From Blastococcus sp. TF02A-26 (lineage in GTDB: Bacteria > Actinomycetota > Actinomycetes > Mycobacteriales > Geodermatophilaceae): 64,000 nt of DNA. The notes beneath the pieces were generated by a model. The model was not told the DNA's origin. It made no database searches and worked only from the letters and a program-made list of their open reading frames with translations. Shown here piece by piece: positions 44,856-53,582 of the stretch. Where the stretch lies: positions 153,898 through 217,897 of the forward strand of contig NZ_QOHG01000008.1 in NCBI RefSeq assembly GCF_003319125.1, read 5' to 3'. Position 1 is the first letter of the stretch, and every line of letters starts with the position of its first letter. The translations under genes were made by a program, and so were the position numbers.

Positions 44856-44887
44856 CGGAAGTCTTGGGTTTCGTCGAGAGACTTCCG
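44856..44887. promoter_or_regulatory. Inverted repeat, candidate operator for the PucR-type regulator
   Basis: CGGAAGTCT (44856-44864) and AGACTTCCG (44879-44887) are perfect 9-base arms, 14 bases apart, centred between the two divergent starts. The centre-to-centre distance (23 bases, about two helical turns) suits a dimeric activator bound on one face. Confidence 0.55.
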
Positions 44888-44913
44888 GTAGAACCACCGG
44901 AATAGTGGTGCGC

Positions 44914-47900
44914 ATGGCCTCCACCTCCACGGTCTCCGATGTTGTCGACCCCCGGGACGCGGCGCGGCGCCCGCGCCGCCCGCTCAGCCTCGAGGACCGC
45001 TATCACCGGCACGACGGGCTGGTGTACCTCTCCGGTCTCCAGGCGCTGGTCCGACTGCCTTTGGAGCAGCACCGCCTGGACCGAGCGCGCGGCCTGGCCA
45101 CGCGCACCCTCATCTCCGGCTATGAGGGTTCGCCTCTCGCCGGGTACGACCTGGAGCTGAGCCGGCAGCAGCAGCTGCTCGACGAGCACGGCGTGGTCCT
45201 CCGCCCCAGCGTCAACGAGGAGCTGGGCGCGAACGTCGTGCAGGGGTCGCAGCTCGTCTCGGTGGTCGGCGAGGCGACCTGCGACGGCGTGGTGGGCATC
45301 TGGTACGGCAAGGCGCCGGGGCTGGACCGGGCCAGCGACGCCCTGCGCCACGCCAACCTCGGTGGTGCCGCGCCCCGCGGCGGAGTCCTGGTGCTCGTCG
45401 GTGACGACTCCGTCGCCAAGTCCTCGACGGTGCCGAGCAGCTCGGAGGTCGCGATGGCCGAGCTCGGGATGACCGTGCTGAGCCCGAGCGATCCCCAGGA
45501 CGTGCTCGAACTGGGCCTGCACGGGATCGCGCTGTCCCGCTTCTGCGGGTTGTGGACCGGGCTGAAGCTCGCCACCAACGTCGTCGACGGGGGGATGACG
45601 GTCGACCTGGACTCCCTGTCCGTGGAACCGCTGGTCCCGGACAACGTGGTCGACGGGGCGCCGTACGTCCACACGGTCTCGGCGACGTTCCTGCAGCCCA
45701 CGCTCGCCGGCCTGGAGCACTCGGCCATGAACATCCGCCCCGAGCTCGCCCGTCGCTACGCGCGGGCCAACGGCCTCAACCGCGTCGTGGGCGACCCCGA
45801 GGCGCGGCTCGGGCTGATCGCCCACGGGGCGACGTACCTCGACACGCTCCGGGCGCTGCACCGCCTCGGGATCGATCCCGAGCAGCCCGGCTCGGGCGTC
45901 CGGCTGCTCAAGCTCGGCATGGTCTCCCCACTCGACCCCCAGGGCGTGCGGGAGTTCGCTGCCGGCCTCAAGGAGATCGTTGTCGTCGAGGAGAAGCGCC
46001 CGTTCGTGGAGCTCGCCGTCAAGGACGCGCTGTACGGCACCACCTCGGCTCCCCGGGTGTTCGGCAAGCGCGGAGCCGACGGCTCGGTCCTGCTGCGCAG
46101 CGACGCCGACCTGCCCCCGGAGGTGATCGCCGAGGCGGTCGCACCCCGGCTGTCGTTGCTGCTGCCCGGCTTCGAGGCACGCCCGGGGGCGGCCGACGCA
46201 CCGCGACCGCGGCGAGCGCTGCCGCTCCTGGCCCGGCAGCCGTACTTCTGCTCCGGCTGTCCCCACAACCGCTCCACCCACACACCGGCGGGCTCGCTCG
46301 TCGGTGCGGGGATCGGCTGCTCGGCGCTCGCCTCCTACATGGACGAGGACCGGGTCGGCCAGATCATGGGCCTCTCCCAGATGGGTGGCGAGGGCGCGGC
46401 CTGGGCGGGGATCTCGCCGTTCGTCAAGGAGGACCACGTCTTCCAGAACATCGGCGACGGCACCTACCACCACTCCGGCAGCCTGGCCGTCCGTGCGGCG
46501 GTCGCCGCCGGGGTGAACATCACCTACAAGCTGCTCTACAACGACGCCGTCGCGATGACCGGCGGTCAGCAGGCCGTCGGCAGGATGTCGGTTCCCGAGC
46601 TGGTGCAGGAGCTGCTCGCCGAGGGAGTCGCCCGCATCGTCGTCACCACCGAGGACCTCGAGGACTACCGCGGGGTCCGACTCGCCCGGGGTGTCGAGGT
46701 CCGGCACCGTGACCGGCTGATCGAGACCCAGGAGGAGCTGGCGAAGGTCCCCGGCGTGACCGTGCTGCTGCACGACCAGGAGTGCGCCACCGAGCTGCGC
46801 CGCAAGCGCAAGCGGAAGAAGGTCGTCGAGCCCACCACCCGGGTGTTCATCAACGAGCGGGTGTGCGAGGGCTGTGGCGACTGCGGCGAGAAGTCCAACT
46901 GCCTGTCGGTGCAGCCGGTGGAGACCGAGTTCGGCCGGAAGACCCAGATCCACCAGGCCTCGTGCAACAAGGACTACTCCTGCCTGGCGGGCGACTGCCC
47001 GTCCTTCCTCGTCGTCGAGCCGGGCGAGCGGGTCGTCCGCCGCGATCCCGCGCCACTCGACGCCGACACCCTGCCCCTGCCCCGGCTGCGTGTCCGCACG
47101 GACGACTTCGGACTGCGGATGACCGGCATCGGCGGGACCGGCGTGGTCACCACCGCCCAGATCCTGGCCACGGCCGCGGTGATCGACGGGCTGCACGTGC
47201 GGGGGCTCGACCAGCTGGGCATGGCGCAGAAGGGCGGCGCGGTCGTGTCGGACCTGCTGTTCGGGGAGAACCCCGAGCGGCGACCGAACAAGGTCGGTCG
47301 GGGCGAGTGCGACCTCTACCTGGGCTGCGACGTGCTGGTCGCGGCGACCGACGCCAACCTCTCGACGACGGCGCCGGACCGGACGCTGGCGGTGATCTCG
47401 ACCAGTGAGGTCCCCACCGGCGAGATGATCTCGCACGCCGCGGTCACCTTCCCCACGGCCGACCGCACCGTCGACGTCATCGCCGGGCGCGCTAAGGACC
47501 TCGTGCGCGCCGACGCCCGCGGCATCTGCCGCGCGCTCTTCGGCGACGACCAGTACGCCAACGTGTTCCTCGTCGGGGTCGCCGTCCAGGCCGGCGGGCT
47601 GCCCATCAGCCCGGAGAGCATCGAGGAGGCGATCACGCTCAACGGCGCCGCCGTCGACCGCAACCTCCAGGCGTTCCGCCGCGGCCGGCAGCTGGTCGCG
47701 GACCCGGAGGCGCTGACCCGCGCCGTCGAGCCGGACGCCCCGATCGAGGCCGAGCGCGGCCCCAGCGCCTTCGCCCGGGACGTGGTCGACGGCGTCGGCG
47801 CAACCGCCGGCAGCGACCTCGAGGCGCTGGTGCTGCGCCGGGTGGACGAGCTCGTGGACTACCAGAACCGCGCCTACGCCCGGCAGTACGCCGACGTGGT

Positions 47901-48459
47901 GCGGCAGGTGCGCTCGGTCGAGGAGCGGACGCTCGGCGCGGCCGGCGCGATCACCGAGGGCGTCGCCGCCCACCTGTACAAGCTGATGGCCTACAAGGAC
48001 GAGTACGAGGTCGCCCGGCTGTCCCTGGACGCGGAGCTGGAGCGGGCGGTCAAGGCCGAGTTCGGGCCCGACGCGACCTGGTCCTACAAGCTGCACCCGC
48101 CGGTGTTCCGAGCGCTGGGCATGGATCGCAAGATCACGCTCGGTCCGTGGTTCACGCCCGCCTTCCGCGCCCTGCGCGGCATGCGCCGGGTGCGCGGCAC
48201 GGCCCTGGACCCGTTCGGGATGGCGAAGGTGCGCCGGGTCGAGCGCGCCCTGATCGGGGAGTACGTCGCCGCGGTGCGCACCGCACTGGCGTCGCTGACC
48301 CCGGCGACCCGCTCGATCGTCCTGGAACTGGTCACCTTGCCCGACATGGTCCGTGGCTACGAGGACATCAAGCTCGACAATGTCGAGCGCTACCGTGCCC
48401 GGCTGGCCGAGCTCCTCGCAGCCCTGGAGGGGCAGCCGTCGGCCGAGGCAGTCGCCTGA
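44914..48459 (+). CDS. Fused indolepyruvate:ferredoxin oxidoreductase (IorA-IorB type)
   Basis: A 1181-residue single-chain 2-oxoacid:ferredoxin oxidoreductase that decarboxylates arylpyruvates (or related 2-oxo acids) to acyl-CoA, reducing ferredoxin. The N-terminal pyrimidine-binding and TPP domains include YFCSGCPHNRSTHTPAGS (about 443), GEGAAWAGISPFV and GDGTYHHSGSLAVRAAV with the GDG of TPP. A ferredoxin-like 4Fe-4S site, CEGCGDCGEKSNC, starts near C651. The C-terminal gamma-type domain starts near 725 with MTGIGGTGVVTTAQILATAA. ATG 44914 is preferred over GTGs at 44905 and 44908. It starts an operon with the next gene (TGATG overlap) under the divergent PucR-type regulator. Confidence 0.9.
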   Translation: MASTSTVSDVVDPRDAARRPRRPLSLEDRYHRHDGLVYLSGLQALVRLPLEQHRLDRARGLATRTLISGYEGSPLAGYDLELSRQQQLLDEHGVVLRPSVNEELGANVVQGSQLVSVVGEATCDGVVGIWYGKAPGLDRASDALRHANLGGAAPRGGVLVLVGDDSVAKSSTVPSSSEVAMAELGMTVLSPSDPQDVLELGLHGIALSRFCGLWTGLKLATNVVDGGMTVDLDSLSVEPLVPDNVVDGAPYVHTVSATFLQPTLAGLEHSAMNIRPELARRYARANGLNRVVGDPEARLGLIAHGATYLDTLRALHRLGIDPEQPGSGVRLLKLGMVSPLDPQGVREFAAGLKEIVVVEEKRPFVELAVKDALYGTTSAPRVFGKRGADGSVLLRSDADLPPEVIAEAVAPRLSLLLPGFEARPGAADAPRPRRALPLLARQPYFCSGCPHNRSTHTPAGSLVGAGIGCSALASYMDEDRVGQIMGLSQMGGEGAAWAGISPFVKEDHVFQNIGDGTYHHSGSLAVRAAVAAGVNITYKLLYNDAVAMTGGQQAVGRMSVPELVQELLAEGVARIVVTTEDLEDYRGVRLARGVEVRHRDRLIETQEELAKVPGVTVLLHDQECATELRRKRKRKKVVEPTTRVFINERVCEGCGDCGEKSNCLSVQPVETEFGRKTQIHQASCNKDYSCLAGDCPSFLVVEPGERVVRRDPAPLDADTLPLPRLRVRTDDFGLRMTGIGGTGVVTTAQILATAAVIDGLHVRGLDQLGMAQKGGAVVSDLLFGENPERRPNKVGRGECDLYLGCDVLVAATDANLSTTAPDRTLAVISTSEVPTGEMISHAAVTFPTADRTVDVIAGRAKDLVRADARGICRALFGDDQYANVFLVGVAVQAGGLPISPESIEEAITLNGAAVDRNLQAFRRGRQLVADPEALTRAVEPDAPIEAERGPSAFARDVVDGVGATAGSDLEALVLRRVDELVDYQNRAYARQYADVVRQVRSVEERTLGAAGAITEGVAAHLYKLMAYKDEYEVARLSLDAELERAVKAEFGPDATWSYKLHPPVFRALGMDRKITLGPWFTPAFRALRGMRRVRGTALDPFGMAKVRRVERALIGEYVAAVRTALASLTPATRSIVLELVTLPDMVRGYEDIKLDNVERYRARLAELLAALEGQPSAEAVA

Positions 48460-49484
48460 TGGCGGACCCCCTGGTCCCGCTCGACCGGATCGCACCGGTG
48501 CTGGCGCAGGCGCTCTCCGACGAGCGCTGGCTCGACGTGACGGCGACGCTCATCGCCGGCGGCAAGTCGAACCTGACCTACCGGTTGACCAGTCCGGCCG
48601 GCGAGGCGGTCCTGCGCCGTCCTCCGTCGGGCCGGCTGCTGCCCCGGGCACACGACATGGCCCGGGAGGCCCGGATCCAGCTGGCCCTGGCCGGCAGCGA
48701 GGTGCCGGTGGCTCCGGTGCTCCTGGTGCAGTCCGCCGAGCTCATCGGTGTCCCCTTCTACGTCATGGGGATGGTCGAGGGGCACGTGCTCCGCGACGAG
48801 CTGCCCGAGGGATACGCCCGGTCGCAGGCGGATCGGACGGCGATCACGGACACCCTCGTCGGCACCCTCGCCGACATCCACCGGCTCGACCCGGCCGCGG
48901 TGGGACTCGGCGACCTCGGCCGGCCCGAGGGCTTCATGGCACGGCAGGTCGAGCGCTGGTCCGACCAGTGGGAGCGGTCGAGGAGCCGGCCGGTCGCCGC
49001 CGTCGACACCCTCGCCGCGCGCCTCCGCGGGATCCGGTTCCCGCCGGCATCCGGCGCCCTCGTGCACGGCGATTTCCGGCTGGACAACTGCCTGCTCGAC
49101 GTCGACGACCCGGGCCGGGTGAACGCCGTGCTCGACTGGGAGCTGTCCACGCTGGGCGATCCGCTGGCCGACCTCGGCATGCTGCTCCTCTACTGGACCG
49201 AGGCCGGCGATCCTCCGCCGTTGCTGACCCCGGCGCTGACCGCCTCGCCGGGCTTCCCCGGGCGGTCCTCCGTCATCGAGCGGTACGCCGATCTGACCGG
49301 GGCCGATCTCACCGCGTTGCCGGCGTACGTCGCGTTCGCGCACTTCAAGTTCGCCGTGATCGCCCAGGGGATCGCCGCCCGGGTCGAGGCCGAGGCCATG
49401 GCCGGCCAGCAGTTCGGGGACCTCGCCGGCGAGGTCGAACGCATCGCCGCCGCGGGCCTCGATCACCTGGTCCAGCACCACTGA
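48459..49484 (+). CDS. APH-fold phosphotransferase (ACAD10/LvaA-like kinase)
   Basis: A 341-residue small-molecule kinase of the aminoglycoside phosphotransferase fold. GGKSNLTYRL forms the nucleotide loop, VLRRPPSG holds strand residues for ATP, the catalytic loop is LVHGDFRLDNCLLD and the metal Asp is in AVLDWELSTLGDPLADLG. This is the pattern of the kinase half of human ACAD10/11 and of LvaA in the Pseudomonas putida levulinate pathway, which phosphorylates a 4-hydroxyacyl-CoA. Placement directly before an acyl-CoA dehydrogenase supports the same job. Start ATG overlaps the IOR stop (TGATG), so the two are co-translated. The substrate is inferred. Confidence 0.8.
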   Translation: MADPLVPLDRIAPVLAQALSDERWLDVTATLIAGGKSNLTYRLTSPAGEAVLRRPPSGRLLPRAHDMAREARIQLALAGSEVPVAPVLLVQSAELIGVPFYVMGMVEGHVLRDELPEGYARSQADRTAITDTLVGTLADIHRLDPAAVGLGDLGRPEGFMARQVERWSDQWERSRSRPVAAVDTLAARLRGIRFPPASGALVHGDFRLDNCLLDVDDPGRVNAVLDWELSTLGDPLADLGMLLLYWTEAGDPPPLLTPALTASPGFPGRSSVIERYADLTGADLTALPAYVAFAHFKFAVIAQGIAARVEAEAMAGQQFGDLAGEVERIAAAGLDHLVQHH

Positions 49485-49506
49485 GCGAGCCGAGAAAGGA
49501 GCGGAT

Positions 49507-50712
49507 GTGGACTTCGAGCCGAGCACCCGGGCGAACGAGACCTGTGCACGGATGTGGGACTTCATGCGTGAGGAGGTCTTTCCGGCCGAGACGGAGTGGG
49601 CCGCGTACCTGCGCGAGCACGGCGAGCACGCCCATCCACCGGTGATGGAACGGCTGAAGGAGTCCGCGCGCTCCCGGGGGCTGTGGAACCTCTTCCTGCC
49701 CTCGCAGTCCCAGCTGAGCAACCTGGAGTACGCCCAGGTCGCCGAGATCTCCGGATGGTCACCGGTGATCGCCCCGGAGGCGATCAACTGCCAGGCGCCG
49801 GACACCGGCAACATGGAGGTGCTGCACATGTTCGGCACCCAGGAGCAGAAGCAGCAGTGGCTGGAGCCGCTGCTGGAGGGCCGGATCCGGTCGGCGTTCG
49901 CGATGACCGAACCCGACGTCGCCTCCTCGGACGCCACCAACATCGAGACCACGATCGCCCGCGACGGCGACGACTACGTCATCAACGGCCGCAAGTGGTG
50001 GATCACCGGCGTGGCCGACGAGCGCTGCCAGATCCTCATCGTGATGGGCAAGACCGACCGCGGCGCCGAGACCCACCGCCAGCAGTCCATGATCCTGGTG
50101 CCGCGCGGCACCGCCGGGCTGACCATCGAGCGGCACCTGCCGATCTTCGGCTACCAGGACCAGCACGGTCACTCCGAGCTCGTCTTCCGCGACGTGCGCG
50201 TGCCCGCGACGAACCTGATCGCCGACGAGGGCGACGGCTTCCGGATCGCCCAGGCCCGGCTCGGTCCGGGCCGGATCCACCACGCGATGCGCGCGATCGG
50301 CATGGCCGAGCGGGCGATGGCGCTGATGATCCATCGAGCCACGTCCCGGGTCGCCTTCGGCACGCGGCTCTCCGACCAGGGCGTGGTGCAGGAGCTGATC
50401 GCCCAGTCGCGCATCGAGATCGACCAGGTCCGGCTGCTCGTGCAGAAGACCGCCTGGCTGATCGACCGGCACGGCGCCAGGGACGCGCGCACGGAGATCG
50501 CGGCGATCAAGGTCGCTGCACCGGCGGTGGCCACGCGGGTCATCGACCGGGCCATCGAGGTCTTCGGTGCCATGGGCGTCAGCGACGACACCCCGCTGGC
50601 CTACTTCTACGCCTGGGCTCGCGTGCTCCGCATCGTCGACGGCCCCGATGCCGTCCATCGGCGGTCCATCGCCCGCGACGAACTCCGCCGTACGCCGCCG
50701 TACGTCGGCTGA
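49507..50712 (+). CDS. Acyl-CoA dehydrogenase (ACAD10/11-like)
   Basis: A 401-residue flavoprotein dehydrogenase. The middle FAD and substrate region has FAMTEPDVASSDATNIETTI and YVINGRKWWITGVADERC; the C-terminal helical domain has RVAFGTRLSDQGVVQELIAQ and ends in AIEVFGAMGVSDDTPLAYFY with WARVLRIVDGPDAVH. ACAD10/11 and LvaC are its likely functional relatives, which convert a phosphorylated 4-hydroxyacyl-CoA onward. Whether the canonical catalytic Glu is present was not verified. GTG 49507 follows AAAGGAG, 22 bases after the kinase stop. It is part of the same operon. Confidence 0.86.
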   Translation: MDFEPSTRANETCARMWDFMREEVFPAETEWAAYLREHGEHAHPPVMERLKESARSRGLWNLFLPSQSQLSNLEYAQVAEISGWSPVIAPEAINCQAPDTGNMEVLHMFGTQEQKQQWLEPLLEGRIRSAFAMTEPDVASSDATNIETTIARDGDDYVINGRKWWITGVADERCQILIVMGKTDRGAETHRQQSMILVPRGTAGLTIERHLPIFGYQDQHGHSELVFRDVRVPATNLIADEGDGFRIAQARLGPGRIHHAMRAIGMAERAMALMIHRATSRVAFGTRLSDQGVVQELIAQSRIEIDQVRLLVQKTAWLIDRHGARDARTEIAAIKVAAPAVATRVIDRAIEVFGAMGVSDDTPLAYFYAWARVLRIVDGPDAVHRRSIARDELRRTPPYVG

Positions 50713-50749
50713 CGCCGACCGCGCGGCCGACCGAAAGATCAGGAGACCG

Positions 50750-51487
50750 ATGTCCACCTCCCGTTCCGCCCTCGTGACCGGCGCGTCCCGGGGCATCGGC
50801 CGAGCGATCGCCGAGCGGCTCGCCGGCGAAGGCTTCGACCTCACCATCACCGCACGCGACGCCGAGGCACTGGAGCGCGTCAGGGACGACCTGGTGCCGA
50901 GCGGCAGCACCGTGCTGGCCCAGGTCGCCGACGTGCGCGACGTCGACCAGGTGCACGAGCTCGCGCGGGCGCACCTGGACGTGCATCGCGGCGTGGATCT
51001 CGTCGTCGTCGCCGCAGGCATGGGCGTCGGCGGCGACGACCTGGCGACCTTTCCGCTCCGTCGCCTCGACGCCATGCTCGACGTCAACCTGCGCGCACCC
51101 TTCGCCCTGGTGCAGGCGCTGCTGCCGGCGCTGCGCGAGGCGGGCACGACCGAGCACGGCGGAAAGGTCATCGCTCTGGCCTCCATCACCGGCGTCGCCA
51201 GCGAGCCCGGGCTGGCGGCGTACGGCGCCTCCAAGGCGGCCCTGATCAGCCTGTGCGAGTCCATCACCGTCGCCGAGGCCGGGAACGGGGTGTCTGCGAC
51301 CGCGATCTCACCGGGGTTCGTCGACACCGACATGGCCGCCTGGGTCCACGACCGGATCCCCACGGCGGGCATGATCCGCCCGTCCGACGTCGCCGAGATG
51401 GTCATCGCCGTTGCCCGGCTCTCCCGCAACGCCGCCGTGCCCAACATCGTGCTGACGCGACCCGGCCCCAACGTCTGGCGAGCCTGA
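50750..51487 (+). CDS. Short-chain dehydrogenase/reductase
   Basis: A 245-residue classical SDR. Cofactor motif TGASRGIGRAIAERL (about 10-24), then VVVAAGMGVGGDD in place of the usual NNAG, catalytic Ser in IALASITGVASEPG and Tyr/Lys in AAYGASKAAL. It probably oxidises or reduces a secondary alcohol or ketone; with the kinase and ACAD next to it, interconversion of a 4-keto and 4-hydroxy acyl compound is a sensible guess. ATG 50750 follows AGGAGA, 37 bases after the ACAD stop. The NNAG variant (VAAG) is a mild peculiarity. Confidence 0.83.
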   Translation: MSTSRSALVTGASRGIGRAIAERLAGEGFDLTITARDAEALERVRDDLVPSGSTVLAQVADVRDVDQVHELARAHLDVHRGVDLVVVAAGMGVGGDDLATFPLRRLDAMLDVNLRAPFALVQALLPALREAGTTEHGGKVIALASITGVASEPGLAAYGASKAALISLCESITVAEAGNGVSATAISPGFVDTDMAAWVHDRIPTAGMIRPSDVAEMVIAVARLSRNAAVPNIVLTRPGPNVWRA

Positions 51488-51620
51488 GCCAGGTCGGTCC
51501 GTCGGTCGTGAACCCGGCCCGGCGGACCCTCGCCCAGCTGCCCGGGGAGCGCCGTCCCGGTCCGTGCCAGGCTCTGACGGCGACGATCTTCCTTCGAGAA
51601 CCAGGACGGAGACGACCGCG

Positions 51621-52544
51621 GTGCAGCTGGACTGGGTGAGGGCGTTTCTCGCCGTGGTGGACCACGGCGGGTTCCACGCTGCCGCGGTGGAGCTGTACCG
51701 CTCCCAGGGCCGGATCAGCAGCTACGTGGCGGCCCTGGAGCGAGAGCTCGGTGCCCAGTTGTTCGACCGGGAGCACCGGCCGGCGCGGCTCACGGCCGCG
51801 GGGGAGGTCTTCGTCCCGCACGCCCGCGCGATGGTCGAGGAGGTGCAGACCGGCAAGGCCGCCGTGGCGGGAGTGCAGGGGCTCCTCACGGGAGACGTGG
51901 CACTGGCCACCTATCCCAGCGCCGGGGCGTCGTTCGTCCCCGAGGTGCTCCGTCGTTTCTCGCGGGAGCACCCGGGGATCCGCGTGGAGCTGGTCGAGGC
52001 GGCCGTCCGGGGCATCGACAGCGCGCTCGACCAGGGCGTGGCCCAGCTGGCCATCCGCCCGGCCCTGCCACCGCCGATGAACCGGCAGGGGTTCGAGCAC
52101 ACGCCCCTGTGGCGGGAGCCGATGTGCCTGGTGGTCCCCGAGGGCCATCCCCTGTGCGCATCGGGAACGGCCCGGCTGCCCGACCTGCAGGGGACGGAGA
52201 TGGTCGTCTCGGGCCACAACCTGCGCTACGACACCGAGGTGTTCCGGCTCCTCGAGGGCAGCGGGATCGACGTGAAGATCCGGTTCCTGTCCGACCAGCC
52301 GCAGATCCTCGTCGGCCTCGTCCGCAGCGGCCTCGCCATCGGCCTGACCAATCGGCTGGCCGTCGACAGCGTTCGTACCGAGGGCGTGGTCGTGGTCGGG
52401 CTCGATCCCCCGTTGTACCGCGAGGTGGGAGCCTTCTGGGCCCCCGGGCTGTCCCGCTCGCCCGCGGCCAAAGCTCTCCTCGAGACCGTCCGCCGGACCC
52501 CCGCGCCGTCGAACGTCACCGACCTCCGGACCGAGGCCCCCTGA
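51621..52544 (+). CDS. LysR-family transcriptional regulator
   Basis: A 307-residue LysR regulator. N-terminal winged HTH (about 1-60, VQLDWVRAFLAVVDHGGFHA then AAVELYRSQGRISSYVAALE), followed by the two-subdomain inducer-binding region (about 90-295, VALATYPSAGASFVPEVLRR, DVKIRFLSDQPQILVGLVRS). It probably controls the operon starting at 52745 on the same strand; LysR genes are more often divergent, so it may also regulate itself as first gene. GTG 51621 is chosen because the HTH begins at once. The 200-base gap after it holds no recognised operator. Confidence 0.85.
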   Translation: MQLDWVRAFLAVVDHGGFHAAAVELYRSQGRISSYVAALERELGAQLFDREHRPARLTAAGEVFVPHARAMVEEVQTGKAAVAGVQGLLTGDVALATYPSAGASFVPEVLRRFSREHPGIRVELVEAAVRGIDSALDQGVAQLAIRPALPPPMNRQGFEHTPLWREPMCLVVPEGHPLCASGTARLPDLQGTEMVVSGHNLRYDTEVFRLLEGSGIDVKIRFLSDQPQILVGLVRSGLAIGLTNRLAVDSVRTEGVVVVGLDPPLYREVGAFWAPGLSRSPAAKALLETVRRTPAPSNVTDLRTEAP

Positions 52545-52744
52545 TCCGATTCCCGGATCTTCAGGCCCGGGTAGTCGCTGTTGACCCCGTACCGGCCCAC
52601 CGAGCAGGCTCGGTCCGCACCGGAAAGTGACGTGGACTACTCCGGCGCCCGCCCGCGTCGGCCGCTCCTCGAGTGTCCGTCCGCGCGGAGAATCCCCCCG
52701 GCCGGACCTCGGCCCGGGACCGCGAGCATCCGGAAGGAGCCGAT

Positions 52745-53536
52745 GTGACGACCGCGGACGACAAGCACGACCGCACCTCGGTCGCCGGTCTCGTCGCGAT
52801 CGTGACCGGCTCGAGCTCCGGCATCGGGAAGGCGATCGCCGCCCGGCTCGCGATGGGCGGCGCCCGGGTGGTCGTCAACTCGCGCGACGCCGGGCGGGCC
52901 CAGGAGGCCGCCGACGAGCTGACCGCCGAGGGCCACGACGCCCATCCGGTGGCGGCCGACGTGTCCCGCCCCGAGGGCGCGACCGGCCTGGTCGAGGCGG
53001 CCGTCGACGCCTACGGCCGGGTCGACGTCCTGGTCAACAACGCCGGCGTGCCCTCCGTCCGGCCGGCCGAGGAGCTGTCCCTCGAGGACTGGTCCTCGGT
53101 CCTCGCGACCAACCTGACCGGTCCGTTCCTCTGCGCCCAGGCCGCGGCACGCGTGATGCTGCCCCGCTCCAGCGGCGTGATCGTGAACGTCTCCTCCATC
53201 CTGGGCTCGACGGCGATCCCCGGCCGGACCGCCTACGTCACCGCCAAGCACGGACTCGAGGGCCTGACCCGGTCCCTCGCCGTCGAGTGGGCGCCCCGCG
53301 GGATCCGGGTGGTCTCGGTCAGCCCCGGCTACGTCGCCACCCCTCTGGTCACCCAGACGATGCAGCGCGGCGGTTTCTCGGCGGAAGACATCAACCGGCG
53401 CACCCCGCTGGGGCGGCTCGCCGATCCGGACGAGATCTCCGACGTCGTCGCCTGGGTCGCCTCGCCCGCGGCCTCCTACGTCACCGGCTCGCAGGTCGCG
53501 GTCGACGGCGGGTGGCTCGCCTACGGCGGCTGGTGA
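52745..53536 (+). CDS. Short-chain dehydrogenase/reductase (FabG-like)
   Basis: A 263-residue classical SDR with all hallmarks: TGSSSGIGKAIAARLAMGG (cofactor loop), VLVNNAGVPSVRPAEELS, VNVSSILGSTAIPGRTAYVT with Ser and Tyr, and AKHG with Lys, then VSPGYVATPLVTQTM. AVDGGWLAYGGW ends the protein. It likely oxidises a hydroxyl group of the pathway substrate. GTG 52745 has AAGGAG at a good distance. It is the first gene of the run that carries the 2-oxoacid dehydrogenase complex, 46 bases before E1-alpha. Confidence 0.86.
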   Translation: MTTADDKHDRTSVAGLVAIVTGSSSGIGKAIAARLAMGGARVVVNSRDAGRAQEAADELTAEGHDAHPVAADVSRPEGATGLVEAAVDAYGRVDVLVNNAGVPSVRPAEELSLEDWSSVLATNLTGPFLCAQAAARVMLPRSSGVIVNVSSILGSTAIPGRTAYVTAKHGLEGLTRSLAVEWAPRGIRVVSVSPGYVATPLVTQTMQRGGFSAEDINRRTPLGRLADPDEISDVVAWVASPAASYVTGSQVAVDGGWLAYGGW

Positions 53537-53582
53537 CCCGCGCGCCGCTGTCACCCGCCCCCCCACCTGCCGAGAGGACCCC

